In this document: positions 17,701 to 25,064 of the stretch, piece by piece | Layout of the letters: each line of letters starts with the position of its first letter | How positions within the stretch are numbered: position 1 is the first letter of the stretch | NCBI GenBank assembly: GCA_963169325.1 | Contig: CAUJEY010000233.1 | Location: 1 to 64,000 of the forward strand | Direction of reading: 5' to 3' | Length of the DNA: 64,000 bases | Origin: Bacteroidota bacterium | GTDB taxonomy: Bacteria; Bacteroidota; Bacteroidia; Chitinophagales; Saprospiraceae | Made by a program: the position numbers and the translations under genes | Notes under the pieces: model-generated | Told to the model about the DNA's origin: nothing | What the model saw: the letters and a program-made list of their open reading frames with translations, nothing else | Databases searched by the model: none

Positions 17701-20286
17701 AAGCGTAATGTCTTTACATTTGGCTGTCGGCGCCTGCGTATCCACCACATTTACCGTAAAGGTATGGGTGCCCACATTGCCGACGCCGTCGATGGCCGTA
17801 TAGGTCACCGTGGTAGATCCGAAGGTAAAGAAGGCGCCCGGATTGTGCGTTTTAGTCACGATAACCGGCGGAGTGCAGGCATCGGTGAAGGTCGGATCCG
17901 TCCAGCTCACCTGGGCGATACAGCCGCCGATATTGGCATTTGACGTGATGGTGCTGCCCGGCGCCTGGCCGGTACCGGTCCAAACCGGCGGCGTGTTGTC
18001 GAGTACGTTTACGGAGAAGTTGCAAACGGCATTGTTGCCGCTGCCATCCGTAACCGTGTAGGTAACCGTGGTGACACCTTTATTGAACGCAGTGGCCACC
18101 GGAACCGAGCCGGAGCCCGAACCCATGGTGGCGCCGCTGAGTTGCCAGGCAACCGAAGCGCCGGTGCAATTGTCGGAGAACTGTCCCGACAAAAGCGGGG
18201 TGTTTGCCATAATGAGGCTCATGCCGAGGCCGGCGATGTTATCGGCCGTACAACCCGAATTGGTCGTGACCGTTTTACTGCCGGGGCAGAGGACCTGTGG
18301 AGCGAGGTTGTCCACTACATCCACGGTGACCGTGCAGGTAGCGGTATTCGTAGCAGCGTCCGTCACGGTCAGGGTCACAACGTGCGTGCCCGCCAGATCG
18401 GCGCAGGAAAAAGCCGTTTGCGAGAGCGCGAGGGTCACGCCGGAGCAGTTGTCGTTGGAACCATTGTTCACCATAGCCGTCGTCAGTGTGGCTTCGCCGT
18501 TAGTATTAACGGGCAAAGTAACCAGCGCGGGTTGGCAAATAGCCACGGGCGGTACGTTTTCAAACACATTGATGATCACGAGTTCGGTAGAGTCGTTACC
18601 GGCCTGGTCCTTCCAGGTATAGGGGATAATGGTTTGTCCCACCGGGAATTGCATCGTCACACCGGCGCCGAAAATAAGGTTCATCCGGCCGGAGAACGGG
18701 TCGAAAGCCGGCAGCGCCGGGAATAGGAAACCCGGATCTACCATGCCGTTCACCGTTGCCGGGCCTTCCGTCAGGATAACCGGCGGGGTGCATTCATCCG
18801 GGTTGTAGAAAAACAGGCCCGGATATTCGTACGAAACCGTGGCCGAGCAATCGCCCGGCGTTACATTTACATTGATGACCTGCGCGGCGCCCGGACCGGC
18901 CGGAGAATCCACATCTTCAACCGTCAGGCTAAAGGAGCAGGTTTTGGTGTTGGCGGAGGGGTCGGTTGCCGTCCAGATAATATTAGTAGTACCCAATAGG
19001 AATGACTCGCCGTTCAGGGAGGCCGTGCCGTCGATATTGTTGGTCGGCGTAACGGAAGAGCAGTTATCGCTGATCGTGAGGTAGTCGAGTTCCGTACCGG
19101 CCACATAATTACAAGCCAGCGGAGCGGCTGCCGTAACTGTCATATCTGCAGGGCAGGTGATCGTTGGTAATTCCATGTCAGCAACCACTACGTCAAAATT
19201 ACAGCTGGCCGTGAGGCCGCCGGCATCTTTAGCGGTAAAGGTCACCGTGGTCGTTCCAAGCGGGAAAGTTGCTGTCAGGTTATTAATACCCGTCACGGCC
19301 GAAGCGGCGGGGGAGGCGCCCGGAGCCGTCCAGGAGAGGACGGTCACGGCGCAGTTGTCGCTCAGCGCAGCCGGGGCAAGGTTGGTCACCGTGGCTGTGC
19401 ATATACCCGGCGCCGTATTTATATTTTGGTTGGCCGGGCAGGTGATTACTGGGTTTTCATCGTCGATCACCGTAACGTTCACCGTTATCACTAAAGGTGT
19501 CAGGTGCATTGGATCGGCGAGGTCGTCGTATATACGGTAGGTAACGGTTGTTACACCGGCATTGAAGGTTAAAATGCCGGCATCAAATGAATTAGGCGCA
19601 AATTCCACCGGGGTGTTATCCGCTACGGTTTCCGGTATGATCGTCGCTCCGGAAAATTGATACGTGACCGTCAGGCTATCCAAACAATTGTCTGTAAACT
19701 CGCTTTGGCCCAGCGGGGGCGCAGGAACGCCGAAAATGGCAATATCCTGGAAGGTACTGGCAAAGATATCGGTGAGGGTGCAGTTGCCCGAGCCATCGTC
19801 CGACGTATTCACCGTCACGTTGAGCGGGGAAGGCCCTGCGGTGGGTAATTTCAAATCAATAATGGTGAGTTGAATCGGCACGGCCGCGCTTTCGCTGGCG
19901 GGATTCAGGCTCATATTACCGGTGGTGCCGTCGTTGATGGCAACCCAAATGGTAACCGTCTGGCCGACGTCGCTGCAATCGTAGAGCAGGTGATACGGCG
20001 CTCCGGGATTCACAAAGGTCGTTTTGGCGGCGGTAGTGTAAAACCGAACTTTGTTATCGTTCAGTGGGCCGCACATCGAGCTGGTAACGCCGTTAGCCGC
20101 CACCGGGATATGATTCAATTCAGCATCGCCCGTAACCGGATCGATAACTAAGGAGAATTGTACCGGATTTGGGCTGCTCGGCCAAGTGATGTCACACTGA
20201 GCCTGTGCGCGCAGTGCAAACCCTAAAAGCACTATCACGGGCATGGCTACGCGAGCCAACCAACGCTGAGTCAGGTTGCTGTTCAT
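11722..20286 (-). CDS. Giant T9SS type A exoprotein: HYR repeats, SprB repeat, cohesin- and dockerin-like modules
   Basis: A 2,854-residue protein. I chose the ATG at 20286 (MNSNLTQRW) because it starts 25 residues before a hydrophobic core that ends in LRAQAQC; the longer frame adds 24 residues of poor signal character. About twenty HYR-type beta-sandwiches run in tandem (recurring SDNC and TYTVTD/FTATD motifs). After them come a SprB-like repeat (GADNGTATAVATGGSGNFSY), a cohesin-like domain (SGSQGQTVQVPVTVDNF), a carboxypeptidase-regulatory-like domain, a dockerin-like Ca-binding module (VAGDVNNNGKVDLPDYLLVQ, then NNAPDWKFVPS), a second cohesin-like domain, and a type A tail (NQPNPFREQTTIGF ... 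KKMILID). Likely a filamentous surface or released matrix protein. Confidence 0.9.
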   Translation of the reverse strand: MNSNLTQRWLARVAMPVIVLLGFALRAQAQCDITWPSSPNPVQFSLVIDPVTGDAELNHIPVAANGVTSSMCGPLNDNKVRFYTTAAKTTFVNPGAPYHLLYDCSDVGQTVTIWVAINDGTTGNMSLNPASESAAVPIQLTIIDLKLPTAGPSPLNVTVNTSDDGSGNCTLTDIFASTFQDIAIFGVPAPPLGQSEFTDNCLDSLTVTYQFSGATIIPETVADNTPVEFAPNSFDAGILTFNAGVTTVTYRIYDDLADPMHLTPLVITVNVTVIDDENPVITCPANQNINTAPGICTATVTNLAPAALSDNCAVTVLSWTAPGASPAASAVTGINNLTATFPLGTTTVTFTAKDAGGLTASCNFDVVVADMELPTITCPADMTVTAAAPLACNYVAGTELDYLTISDNCSSVTPTNNIDGTASLNGESFLLGTTNIIWTATDPSANTKTCSFSLTVEDVDSPAGPGAAQVINVNVTPGDCSATVSYEYPGLFFYNPDECTPPVILTEGPATVNGMVDPGFLFPALPAFDPFSGRMNLIFGAGVTMQFPVGQTIIPYTWKDQAGNDSTELVIINVFENVPPVAICQPALVTLPVNTNGEATLTTAMVNNGSNDNCSGVTLALSQTAFSCADLAGTHVVTLTVTDAATNTATCTVTVDVVDNLAPQVLCPGSKTVTTNSGCTADNIAGLGMSLIMANTPLLSGQFSDNCTGASVAWQLSGATMGSGSGSVPVATAFNKGVTTVTYTVTDGSGNNAVCNFSVNVLDNTPPVWTGTGQAPGSTITSNANIGGCIAQVSWTDPTFTDACTPPVIVTKTHNPGAFFTFGSTTVTYTAIDGVGNVGTHTFTVNVVDTQAPTAKCKDITLSLDAMGSATVTAPQVDNLSTDNCFFSYSSGSATYNCTNLGPNNYTLQITDGSGNTATCVSVVTVQDLIPPVALCTNVSPINLDANGSFVLNATTVNNNSTDNTYPQCAMSYAVSLDGGAFGPSFTFNCIHLGNRLLTLRVTDAAGNTATCTQVVDVKDVTPPSITAPANITINCDESNAPANTGTFSGVSDNCDFNVAVVQQPDVFVPGSCANSFSIIRSWKATDDSNNMTTVSHTVFVQDVEDPIFNIQNTIVIQTDDPSFCDAPLNLQLTQDSVSDNCTTNFGLFDITYTINYPTPDYGYVDVTIPTPGTVIPVGFFPIGTTVVTWNVEDECGNAVSSSVTIIVEDTKAPIFTNGYEANCGKTYVLPNTSGTCSNLFTWSRPNAVFDHVFDCLNFSVQEQISNPTVQSALNLTNPFNYNATLSFQIFPTAQFPVGITTVTYTATDAEGNTSTCAFTVEIQDTQAPTLTCPPNQTLLATCPTAQIPNYTNLVAVADNCGNNVQMSQSIAPGTTLGAIFAPNPPAAGNQFTIVVTGNDGYNSSTCSFTVTLQDGDAPIPTVANLPALIDSCGTLVVFAPSALDPCNPAADTIFGSPSTPVGTFLNTNPPSYQLNPGNYVITWVYNDGNGNISTQPQNITVLNDIFPPVAICVPNLTVNLSGTTGKAGISAAQLNNGSFDPNDCGPLTFSVSPDTLTCANAGPSPTVVTLTVRDVKNNPATCTTSITVKDVTAPALSTPPVNVTIEACDTIPAPAILTSTDACAGTSMITPVQVSTQDTSGGFLKYNYTITRTWTSSDASGNSTSASRSITVKDTKKPTFVGAPTMIMVVTDPDRITCDDTVSINILPFVKDCATGADLSVTNNKEPGDGGNLSAIFTVGTHTVIFTAADISGNSATYTVTVVVKDGTPPTAVCINGVSAALQPSGTVVVNTAQFNNNSSDNCTGAGQLDLKIQRLDKDTLQAPTNTLTYDCNDADGVTQHPIKLFVTDASGNMSMCETYIVIQDNVDPTITLCPQGKTVLCTDALSTQVHGTALATDNCPNNVTISFSDSLAADTSGQHCYLINRIWIASDLANNTVSCVQTFSVIDTIAPVLSQYPVNITISCSENLSPPSNITASDNCTDSVAVVFVQDTTDISQGLCGKYSYKITRTRTAVDDCGNTETYTNTITVVDNEAPKFPGLPDTLTFSSANFPANSNCLVPVALNAAQYIVDCAPINELLVLNDAPHGNDSLDAGGNYAVGTYKVRFTATDPCGNVGKDSVIVVVVDNSKPTAICNNNVVISLGTDGKATIQPDDIDLGSSDNCGIDTMFLNVATFDCADLGPQAVTLTVVDPYGNENTCTVNVNVTLGNGAGFNLVTTGTPESYFGADNGTATAVATGGSGNFSYAWSNSGNVAALTNLSAGTYTITVTDTTTGCLQTDTAIVLAGAKLKITLGNVSGSQGQTVQVPVTVDNFNAMVGLSFSLNVTNNAVGTITGSSSPNAGLTGLGGGLNVVGNSLTVFWAGGTPVNLPNGSVLFNLNVLLGNAPIGSTSPVTIDGTPTALSFQQDSAGSPVATMADLMNGSVTIDSVMLNDIEISGLIKTWAGTGTPVPNVTVDLTGSVTDSKLTDVAGNYLFTLPFTSTGTLTPKKSVTSNFSQGINVGDLLAIQNHAASVITLQNPYQYVAGDVNNNGKVDLPDYLLVQQLILGTVQHYSNNAPDWKFVPSLYMFPSPNPLSVPYPQTSSFVCCNDSIMNFTAVRIGDVTGNAPVNNINSDINDRSGNVFKFRLDEQTVRAGELISVPFRASDFNGRHAYQMTIQFDPNMLELADIQPGVLPNLGNANFGTANLADGYLTNLWVSTNPVTLAEGDVLFTLTFRATGNSQSLSDLLRPSSEITYAEALDSDGNSMSIEFDWNLASSNNEADRTAFALYQNQPNPFREQTTIGFRLPQSGRAILRVFSTDGRLVKMVVGNFAQGYNTVDFQKYELGAPGVYWYELESTTHSDRKKMILID

Positions 20287-20833
20287 GGTCAAAATGTTTG
20301 ATGAATAGGGAAAATAATTAATGGGAAGGATTCTGAAGAAGTGTATTATTCTCTTCATTAAAGCGATCGGTTTGGAATGATAAATAATAGTTTACAATAG
20401 ACTTCGCACTGGGTTGAAACCAAAAGTGAGACCATCAAGAGAAACCATAACGATTATACCGACCGTAGGCAGCGATTAAAGGATTAAAAAACGGCGCAAG
20501 TTTACGGCTAAAACTCCAAACGATTGTAACAATTTTTCATGTCGGGTTTAGGCAAATCAGGCATAAACCGCTGAAAACAAAAAAATTAAGTATTCTAATC
20601 GTTCATCAAGATTTTTTTGGTAAAACATCCGGGCAGTGGTCTGCGGGCACGTCGTTTTTCGCAATGTCGTACAAATGCCAAAAACCGTACCAATTTAGCG
20701 GTACGTCATAATTGCGCGTTAAATTCCATATTTAACATCCCTGCAATCCCTTGCATTTCAGAAGTTTTTACGTTTTCAGCGCAAATTTTTGTTTTCTTCA
20801 TTTTTTGCCCGACTCGCAAACTACTTTTGCTCC
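20287..20833. other. Divergent intergenic region upstream of the giant exoprotein and corA
   Basis: This 547-nt A+T-rich spacer holds the promoters of two divergent genes. I see a palindrome at 20718-20736 (GTTAAAT, 5-nt loop, ATTTAAC) and a TACTTTTG element next to corA. No gene, tRNA or clear promoter for the giant gene was recognised. Confidence 0.5.
20822..20829 (+). promoter_or_regulatory. Candidate -7 element (TACTTTTG) for corA
   Basis: Exact TAnnTTTG match ending only 4 nt before the corA ATG, which would make the transcript essentially leaderless. A TTTG at 20804-20807 lies 14 nt upstream, shorter than the usual spacing. Confidence 0.45.
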
Positions 20834-21892
20834 ATGAGCAAAAAACGGCACAAAAAAATTCGCAAAAAAGGTTTGCCCCCCGGCTCCCTGATCTACACCG
20901 GACACCGCGAGGAGAACCCGGCGCTGGTTCAGACGGTCCGCTTTAGCCCCGATCAGTACGCGGAACACCAAGGGTATGCGCAGGCGCCGGCTCAGCCCGG
21001 TGAATTGGTCTGGATTGACGTCCGCGGGCTAACCGATACGGCAATGGTTGAACGGGTCGGCAGCGATTTCGAGTTACATCCCCTGGTTTTAGAAGATGTA
21101 CTGAACACGCAACAACGCGCCAAATTAGAAGAATACGACAACGGCCTGTTCTTTATCGTACACCACCTCCGCCTGGATACAGAACCATTGGAGTTGAACA
21201 GCGAACAAATTGCCGTTTTTATCGGCCAGCAGTTTGTGATTTCCTTTCAGGAGGACCCCGACGATACCCTGCTGACCGTGCGCAAACGTATCCAGGAAGG
21301 GGTCGGCCGGCTCCGCAAAAAAGGTTCCGATTACCTCGCCTACGCCATACTCGATACCATTGTGGACAACTACTACCTGGTGCTGGATGAAATTGAAAAC
21401 ACCCTGCTGGAAATTGAGGGGACGCTGAACGACGCCGACAGTGCGGAACCGGTTTCCAAAGCCCGGATATTCGAACTTAAACACATCATCAACAATTTTC
21501 GCCACCGGGTAATGCCCCTGCGCGACGCCGCCGCCCGGTTCTACCGAACCGATTGCCCCTTCGTCGACGATTCCAACCGGCTTTACCTCCGCGATCTGAT
21601 GGATCACGTAACGCAAATTTTAGACAGCATCGATAATTACCGTGAAATTCTGTCGGGGGTGGAATCGCTTTACCAGGCAGAAATCAGCAACCGGCTGAAT
21701 AACGTCATGCGCCTACTCACCATCATCAGCACCATTTTTATCCCGCTCTCTTTTATCGCCGGCCTCTACGGCATGAATTTCGACAACATGCCGGAACTGC
21801 ACTGGCACTTGGGTTATTTTTTCGTGCTGGGATCGATGCTGCTCGCTTCGCTGAGTATGTTGTATTATTTCCGGAGAAACAAGTGGTTGTAA
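20834..21892 (+). CDS. corA: CorA family magnesium/cobalt transporter
   Basis: A 352-residue protein starting at MSKKRHKKIRKK, with the basic N-terminus seen in Bacteroidota CorA. The long cytoplasmic funnel (about 1-285) includes ELVWIDVRGL and HPLVLEDVLN. Two C-terminal helices follow: the first ends in the signature YGMNF (GMN motif), which forms the ion-selectivity loop, and the second (FFVLGSMLLASLSMLYYF) is followed by a positive end (RRNKW). It should act as a homopentamer in the inner membrane, passing Mg2+ (and Co2+/Ni2+). It stands alone, convergent with the PspC gene. Confidence 0.95.
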   Translation: MSKKRHKKIRKKGLPPGSLIYTGHREENPALVQTVRFSPDQYAEHQGYAQAPAQPGELVWIDVRGLTDTAMVERVGSDFELHPLVLEDVLNTQQRAKLEEYDNGLFFIVHHLRLDTEPLELNSEQIAVFIGQQFVISFQEDPDDTLLTVRKRIQEGVGRLRKKGSDYLAYAILDTIVDNYYLVLDEIENTLLEIEGTLNDADSAEPVSKARIFELKHIINNFRHRVMPLRDAAARFYRTDCPFVDDSNRLYLRDLMDHVTQILDSIDNYREILSGVESLYQAEISNRLNNVMRLLTIISTIFIPLSFIAGLYGMNFDNMPELHWHLGYFFVLGSMLLASLSMLYYFRRNKWL

Positions 21893-21893
21893 T

Positions 21894-22055
21894 AAAAAGG
21901 TTTGAAGGTTTGGGGGGTTGGAGGTTTGGGGGTTTAGGGGTTTGAAGGTTTCTGGTTTGAGCCCAACCATCTACACTAACCTGTAACCTTCCAACCAGAA
22001 ACCTTCAAACCTTCCAACCAGAAACCTTCAAACCCCCAAACCTTCAAACCTTTTT
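21894..22055. repeat. Large inverted repeat of GGTTTGAA/TTCAAACC words between convergent genes
   Basis: The outer arms (AAAAAGGTTTGAAGGTTTGG near 21896 and its complement ending at 22055) are near-perfect. The inner part repeats GTTTGGGGG, GGTTTCTGG, ACCAGAAACC and TTCAAACC in varied order. It fills the gap between corA and the PspC gene and reaches the PspC stop codon, so it is likely a bidirectional terminator. The phrase CCAGAAACCTTCAAA recurs at 56674-56751. Confidence 0.6.
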
Positions 22056-22290
22056 ATTCCCACAACACACTTCGCCCGCGCCGGATATACCGGCGCAAAT
22101 TCACCCAAAAAGCCACCATGAGATAGAGAATCAGCGGCGAGCCCACGGCAATAAAGGAGGTGTAAATAAAATATTTGCGCACTTCGGCAGGCGCCACGTG
22201 CATTTTTTCTCCCAGATATTGGCATACGCCGAAAGCGTGCCGTTCTACCAGGTCTTTTATCCAGTTTTGAAGCATGGGCAGGCGGAACAT
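22054..22290 (-). CDS. PspC-domain small membrane protein
   Basis: A 78-residue protein starting at MFRLPMLQNW. The pattern HAFGVCQYLGEKMHVAPAEV followed by one long hydrophobic helix (YFIYTSFIAVGSPLILYLMVAFWV) and a basic tail (NLRRYIRRGRS) is that of PspC-like proteins, which modulate envelope-stress responses from the inner membrane. A longer frame begins inside the upstream fucosidase gene and is not supported. A TACTTTTG element lies 11 nt upstream. No pspA, B or F partner is near. Confidence 0.75.
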   Translation of the reverse strand: MFRLPMLQNWIKDLVERHAFGVCQYLGEKMHVAPAEVRKYFIYTSFIAVGSPLILYLMVAFWVNLRRYIRRGRSVLWE

Positions 22291-22301
22291 TAAATTTACG
22301 A

Positions 22302-22309
22302 CAAAAGTA
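22302..22309 (-). promoter_or_regulatory. Candidate -7 element (TACTTTTG) for the PspC-like gene
   Basis: Exact TAnnTTTG match on the minus strand, 11 nt before the ATG at 22290. A start point just downstream would give a leader of only a few bases. No clear -33 TTTG. Confidence 0.4.
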
Positions 22310-22364
22310 ACAGATTTTCCCGACAGATGTTGAATCGGCGGTTTGTTGATTTGCGCCGCCCGTA

Positions 22365-23819
22365 TCAAATCCGCACCTTAAACACCCAGGCGTAATCGCA
22401 GGGCGGATATTGCCGGGCGGTTTGCGGGGTTTGTAAAACGGTATCATCTCCGGCAATTATCCACGAAACAGTGCCCGGGGTCCCCAAGAGCTCTACCCGG
22501 GCGCCCTCCGGAAGATGCAGGCTGGAGAGCCGGATTTCATCGGGCATTTGTGTCTCGCCTTCTTTTGCTAAATAAATGGCATACCAATCCTTGCCCTTTT
22601 GGGTAAAGGCAAAATTGTCGCGTTGGAACACGCCGTTAAGTGGCGTCGTGGTACCGTAAATGGCTTCTCCGTTCACGGTCATCCAATTGCCGATAGCGCG
22701 CAGGCGTTCGTACGCAGCAGGGTCCCAAGCACCGTCGGGGCCGGGCGCGATATTCAGGAGCAGGTTGCCGCCCTTGCTCACCACATCGCAGAGGGTATGG
22801 ATGAGGCGGCGCGGGCTCTTGTAATTTTCATTAAAAATATAGGACCACGAATCGCCCATGGTCATACAGGTTTCCCAGGGGACGCCGAGCGGCGCCGGCG
22901 GGATGCCCTGCTCCGGGGTGAGGTAGTTTTCGTATTCGCCCGGAATCCAGCGATCCACCACCATGATGCCGGGCTGGCGTTTGCGGGCCATCGCGGCGAT
23001 ACGCGGCATGTCTGCGTCCTGCCCTTCCGGAATACCGCGCTGCCAGGATTCTTCCCGGTTGATGGTGCGGGCCGGGCGCACCCAGGCGCCGTCGAGCCAC
23101 AGCAGGTCGAGGCGGCCGTAGTTGGTACATAGTTCTTCCAGTTGCCGGAAAGTAAATTCTTTAAATTGTTTGTATCGCTCCGGGTATTTTTTCAGGTCGT
23201 AATTGATATTGCGGTCTTTCGGCGGGAAATAAGGCCACCAGAAATCGGTGCTGTGCCAGTCGGGTTTTGAAAAATAAGCGCCCACCTTAAAACCCTGTGC
23301 CCGGAAAGCATTGAAAATTTCAAGGGTCACATCCGCCTTTGGATTTTTGGAAAAAGCGCATTGCGGATCGGTAATTTTATAATCCGTTTGTTTGGTGTCG
23401 AACATGCAAAAACCGTCGTGGTGTTTGGTCGTAAATACTACGTAGCGCATGCCGGCTTGTTGGGCGGCGGCGGCCCATTGTTCCGGTGCAAAACGCAGCG
23501 GATAAAAGGTCGCCGGCAACTGATCGTACGCTTTTTTATAACCGTGCCAATCGCCGGCATACGGCCCCCGGCGTTCGCACCAACCCTCGTCCTCGGGGCA
23601 GAGGCTCCAGCTTTCCACCACGCCCCACTGGCTGTACGGCCCCCAGTGCATCAGCAGCCCGAATTTCAGGCCTTGCCATTCGGCCAGATTTTGGCGCACG
23701 AGGGAATCGGTAGGCACGACGTATTGCCGGGTGTTGTGTTGTGCAGCGGCATATAGTGACCCGAATAACAAAAATATAATGGCAGCGGCGCCACGGATTG
23801 AAACTGGATTGAAAGACAT
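22365..23819 (-). CDS. Alpha-L-fucosidase, GH29 family
   Basis: A 484-residue exported enzyme with signal peptide (1-26, ending SLYAAAQ). GH29 hallmarks: GLKFGLLMHWGPYSQWG (50-66), YVVFTTKHHDGFCMFD (126-141), and LDLLWLDGAW, where D243 is the likely nucleophile. The (beta/alpha)8 barrel spans to about residue 370 (KGGNLLLNIAPGPDG) and a C-terminal beta-sandwich follows. It should release fucose from glycans in the periplasm or outside the cell. There is no T9SS tail and no lipobox, so a periplasmic place is most likely. No SusC/SusD pair or other glycosidase is adjacent, so it is not in a typical polysaccharide utilisation locus. Confidence 0.92.
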   Translation of the reverse strand: MSFNPVSIRGAAAIIFLLFGSLYAAAQHNTRQYVVPTDSLVRQNLAEWQGLKFGLLMHWGPYSQWGVVESWSLCPEDEGWCERRGPYAGDWHGYKKAYDQLPATFYPLRFAPEQWAAAAQQAGMRYVVFTTKHHDGFCMFDTKQTDYKITDPQCAFSKNPKADVTLEIFNAFRAQGFKVGAYFSKPDWHSTDFWWPYFPPKDRNINYDLKKYPERYKQFKEFTFRQLEELCTNYGRLDLLWLDGAWVRPARTINREESWQRGIPEGQDADMPRIAAMARKRQPGIMVVDRWIPGEYENYLTPEQGIPPAPLGVPWETCMTMGDSWSYIFNENYKSPRRLIHTLCDVVSKGGNLLLNIAPGPDGAWDPAAYERLRAIGNWMTVNGEAIYGTTTPLNGVFQRDNFAFTQKGKDWYAIYLAKEGETQMPDEIRLSSLHLPEGARVELLGTPGTVSWIIAGDDTVLQTPQTARQYPPCDYAWVFKVRI

Positions 23820-23844
23820 GACTATATCGTGTAAGTTAGATGCG

Positions 23845-24897
23845 CTAATCTGGGTGATTTTCCAATATTGCCCTTATCTCGCCAAGTGGCAGGTTGAAAA
23901 TATCCGCGAGCTTTTCCGGATCAGTTCCGGAAGCATGTATCGTTATGATGGCTCTTTCAAGTTGTTCCCTTTTTTTGAGCAATTCTTTATCCTTTTCCGA
24001 TATGGTTTTTTCTTTTTCCGATATGGTTTTATCCTTTTCCGATATGGTTTTTTCCTTCTCCGATATGGTTTTTTCCTTCTCCAGTATGGTTTCTTCTTTT
24101 TCTGATATGGTTTTTTCCTTCTCTGCAAGGAAGGCTTCTTTTGAAGAGATTAACCGCTGATAATCTTTAATTTCTTCGATTATTTCATCCTCTGCTTCCA
24201 TCGTTTGCCGTACAGTAGGATCGGCCACAGCTTTTTGAAGTCTGCGCAGTAGCGGCCGGTAGCGTTCAGGCAAGTCGTCTTCATTTACGGTCAGGAAATG
24301 GGGATCATCCGTAGCACCGGATTGGTCGAAAAGGGCGAGCAGTTGTTCCAGTTCGGTACGGCGCCTGCCTTTGAGATATGGAATTTGAATAATGATACTG
24401 TCGTGGGTTAGGCTTTCGATAAATTCCTCTTTTTCCAGAATTTGTTCGCCGGTGGCGGCATCCGAGTATACGCGGTTTACGCGCACCACGGGCGCTTTTA
24501 CGTGGTCGAGCGTATGCCCCAGGAAGTAAATGCTGAGGATGGGTAGTGCGCGCCGGAAGGGGTACTCGGGCGCCGGTTCGCGCACCACGTTTTCTTTACT
24601 TCCGTATTGTTCGCCCAGGTAGCGGCGGAAGCGCATTATATCACTGGCTAATTTGGCCTTTTGCAGTTCGAGAATAATGAGTTTCTGGTTGCCATCTTCG
24701 TCGAGAATGCGGGCGCTGAAATCCATACGGAGCACTGTGAGCATTTCTCCGATGGGGAAATGGTGTTCGGTAGGCCGGAATTCCAGCGAAAGCACCTCTT
24801 TGCCGATGATGGCGGAGAGTAGCAGTTTGGCTACCTTCTCGTCGTTCATCATATACTTGAAAACGACGTCGTAGATTGGGTTGGCTATTTGTACCAT
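23845..24897 (-). CDS. PD-(D/E)XK nuclease family transposase-like protein, copy A
   Basis: A 350-residue member of the Rpn/PDDEXK_2 group (recombination-promoting nuclease or putative transposase). The N-terminal nuclease part contains NPIYDVVFKYMMNDEKVAKL and the core MDF...IILELQKAK, with D59 and E77-x-Q79 as likely metal ligands. The C-terminal part is a heptad coiled coil of EKEKTIS units (about 265-315) and a short helical end. It is nearly identical over the first 260 residues to the gene at 45600-46574 on the other strand, but its coiled coil is longer. No terminal inverted repeats or target duplication were found. Confidence 0.85.
   Translation of the reverse strand: MVQIANPIYDVVFKYMMNDEKVAKLLLSAIIGKEVLSLEFRPTEHHFPIGEMLTVLRMDFSARILDEDGNQKLIILELQKAKLASDIMRFRRYLGEQYGSKENVVREPAPEYPFRRALPILSIYFLGHTLDHVKAPVVRVNRVYSDAATGEQILEKEEFIESLTHDSIIIQIPYLKGRRRTELEQLLALFDQSGATDDPHFLTVNEDDLPERYRPLLRRLQKAVADPTVRQTMEAEDEIIEEIKDYQRLISSKEAFLAEKEKTISEKEETILEKEKTISEKEKTISEKDKTISEKEKTISEKDKELLKKREQLERAIITIHASGTDPEKLADIFNLPLGEIRAILENHPD
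23986..24127 (-). repeat. 21-nt tandem repeat encoding the coiled-coil heptads of copy A
   Basis: Six units, each with the core GATATGG followed by a pyrimidine-rich stretch, encode seven-residue EK(E/D)KTIS blocks in the minus-strand gene. Unit length is a multiple of three, so copy-number change alters coiled-coil length without breaking the frame. Copy B at about 46371-46440 has only three comparable units. Confidence 0.75.
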
Positions 24898-24945
24898 GAT
24901 GCGTTGTATGGATGGTTGAAGGGCCGTTTCATCCGGTTATACACG

Positions 24946-24953
24946 CAAAATTA
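24946..24953 (-). promoter_or_regulatory. Candidate -7 element (TAATTTTG) for nuclease copy A
   Basis: Exact TAnnTTTG match on the minus strand, 48 nt before the ATG. Copy B has an independent TATATTTG element, so the two copies have different upstream regions despite near-identical coding starts. Confidence 0.35.
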
Positions 24954-25064
24954 AAACAAAAAGTTTTTATATGTCGTTTTTTCAGCACTTCATCACGAAA
25001 ATAGTTCGGTGGTTTTTATAAAAATACTGAAAATCAATATTTTATAAGTCTGTTAGATAAAAGT

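Noticed and set aside
7506-20151. Many long plus-strand open frames opposite the two giant HYR genes
   Set aside because: They are antisense shadows: their translations are low-complexity, lack starts with family support, and follow the codon pattern of the minus-strand HYR genes.
22365-23819. Polysaccharide utilisation locus around the fucosidase
   Set aside because: No SusC/SusD-like pair, regulator or second glycosidase lies beside it.
23986-24127. CRISPR-like array
   Set aside because: Units are contiguous 21-nt repeats without unique spacers and lie inside a coding region as heptads.
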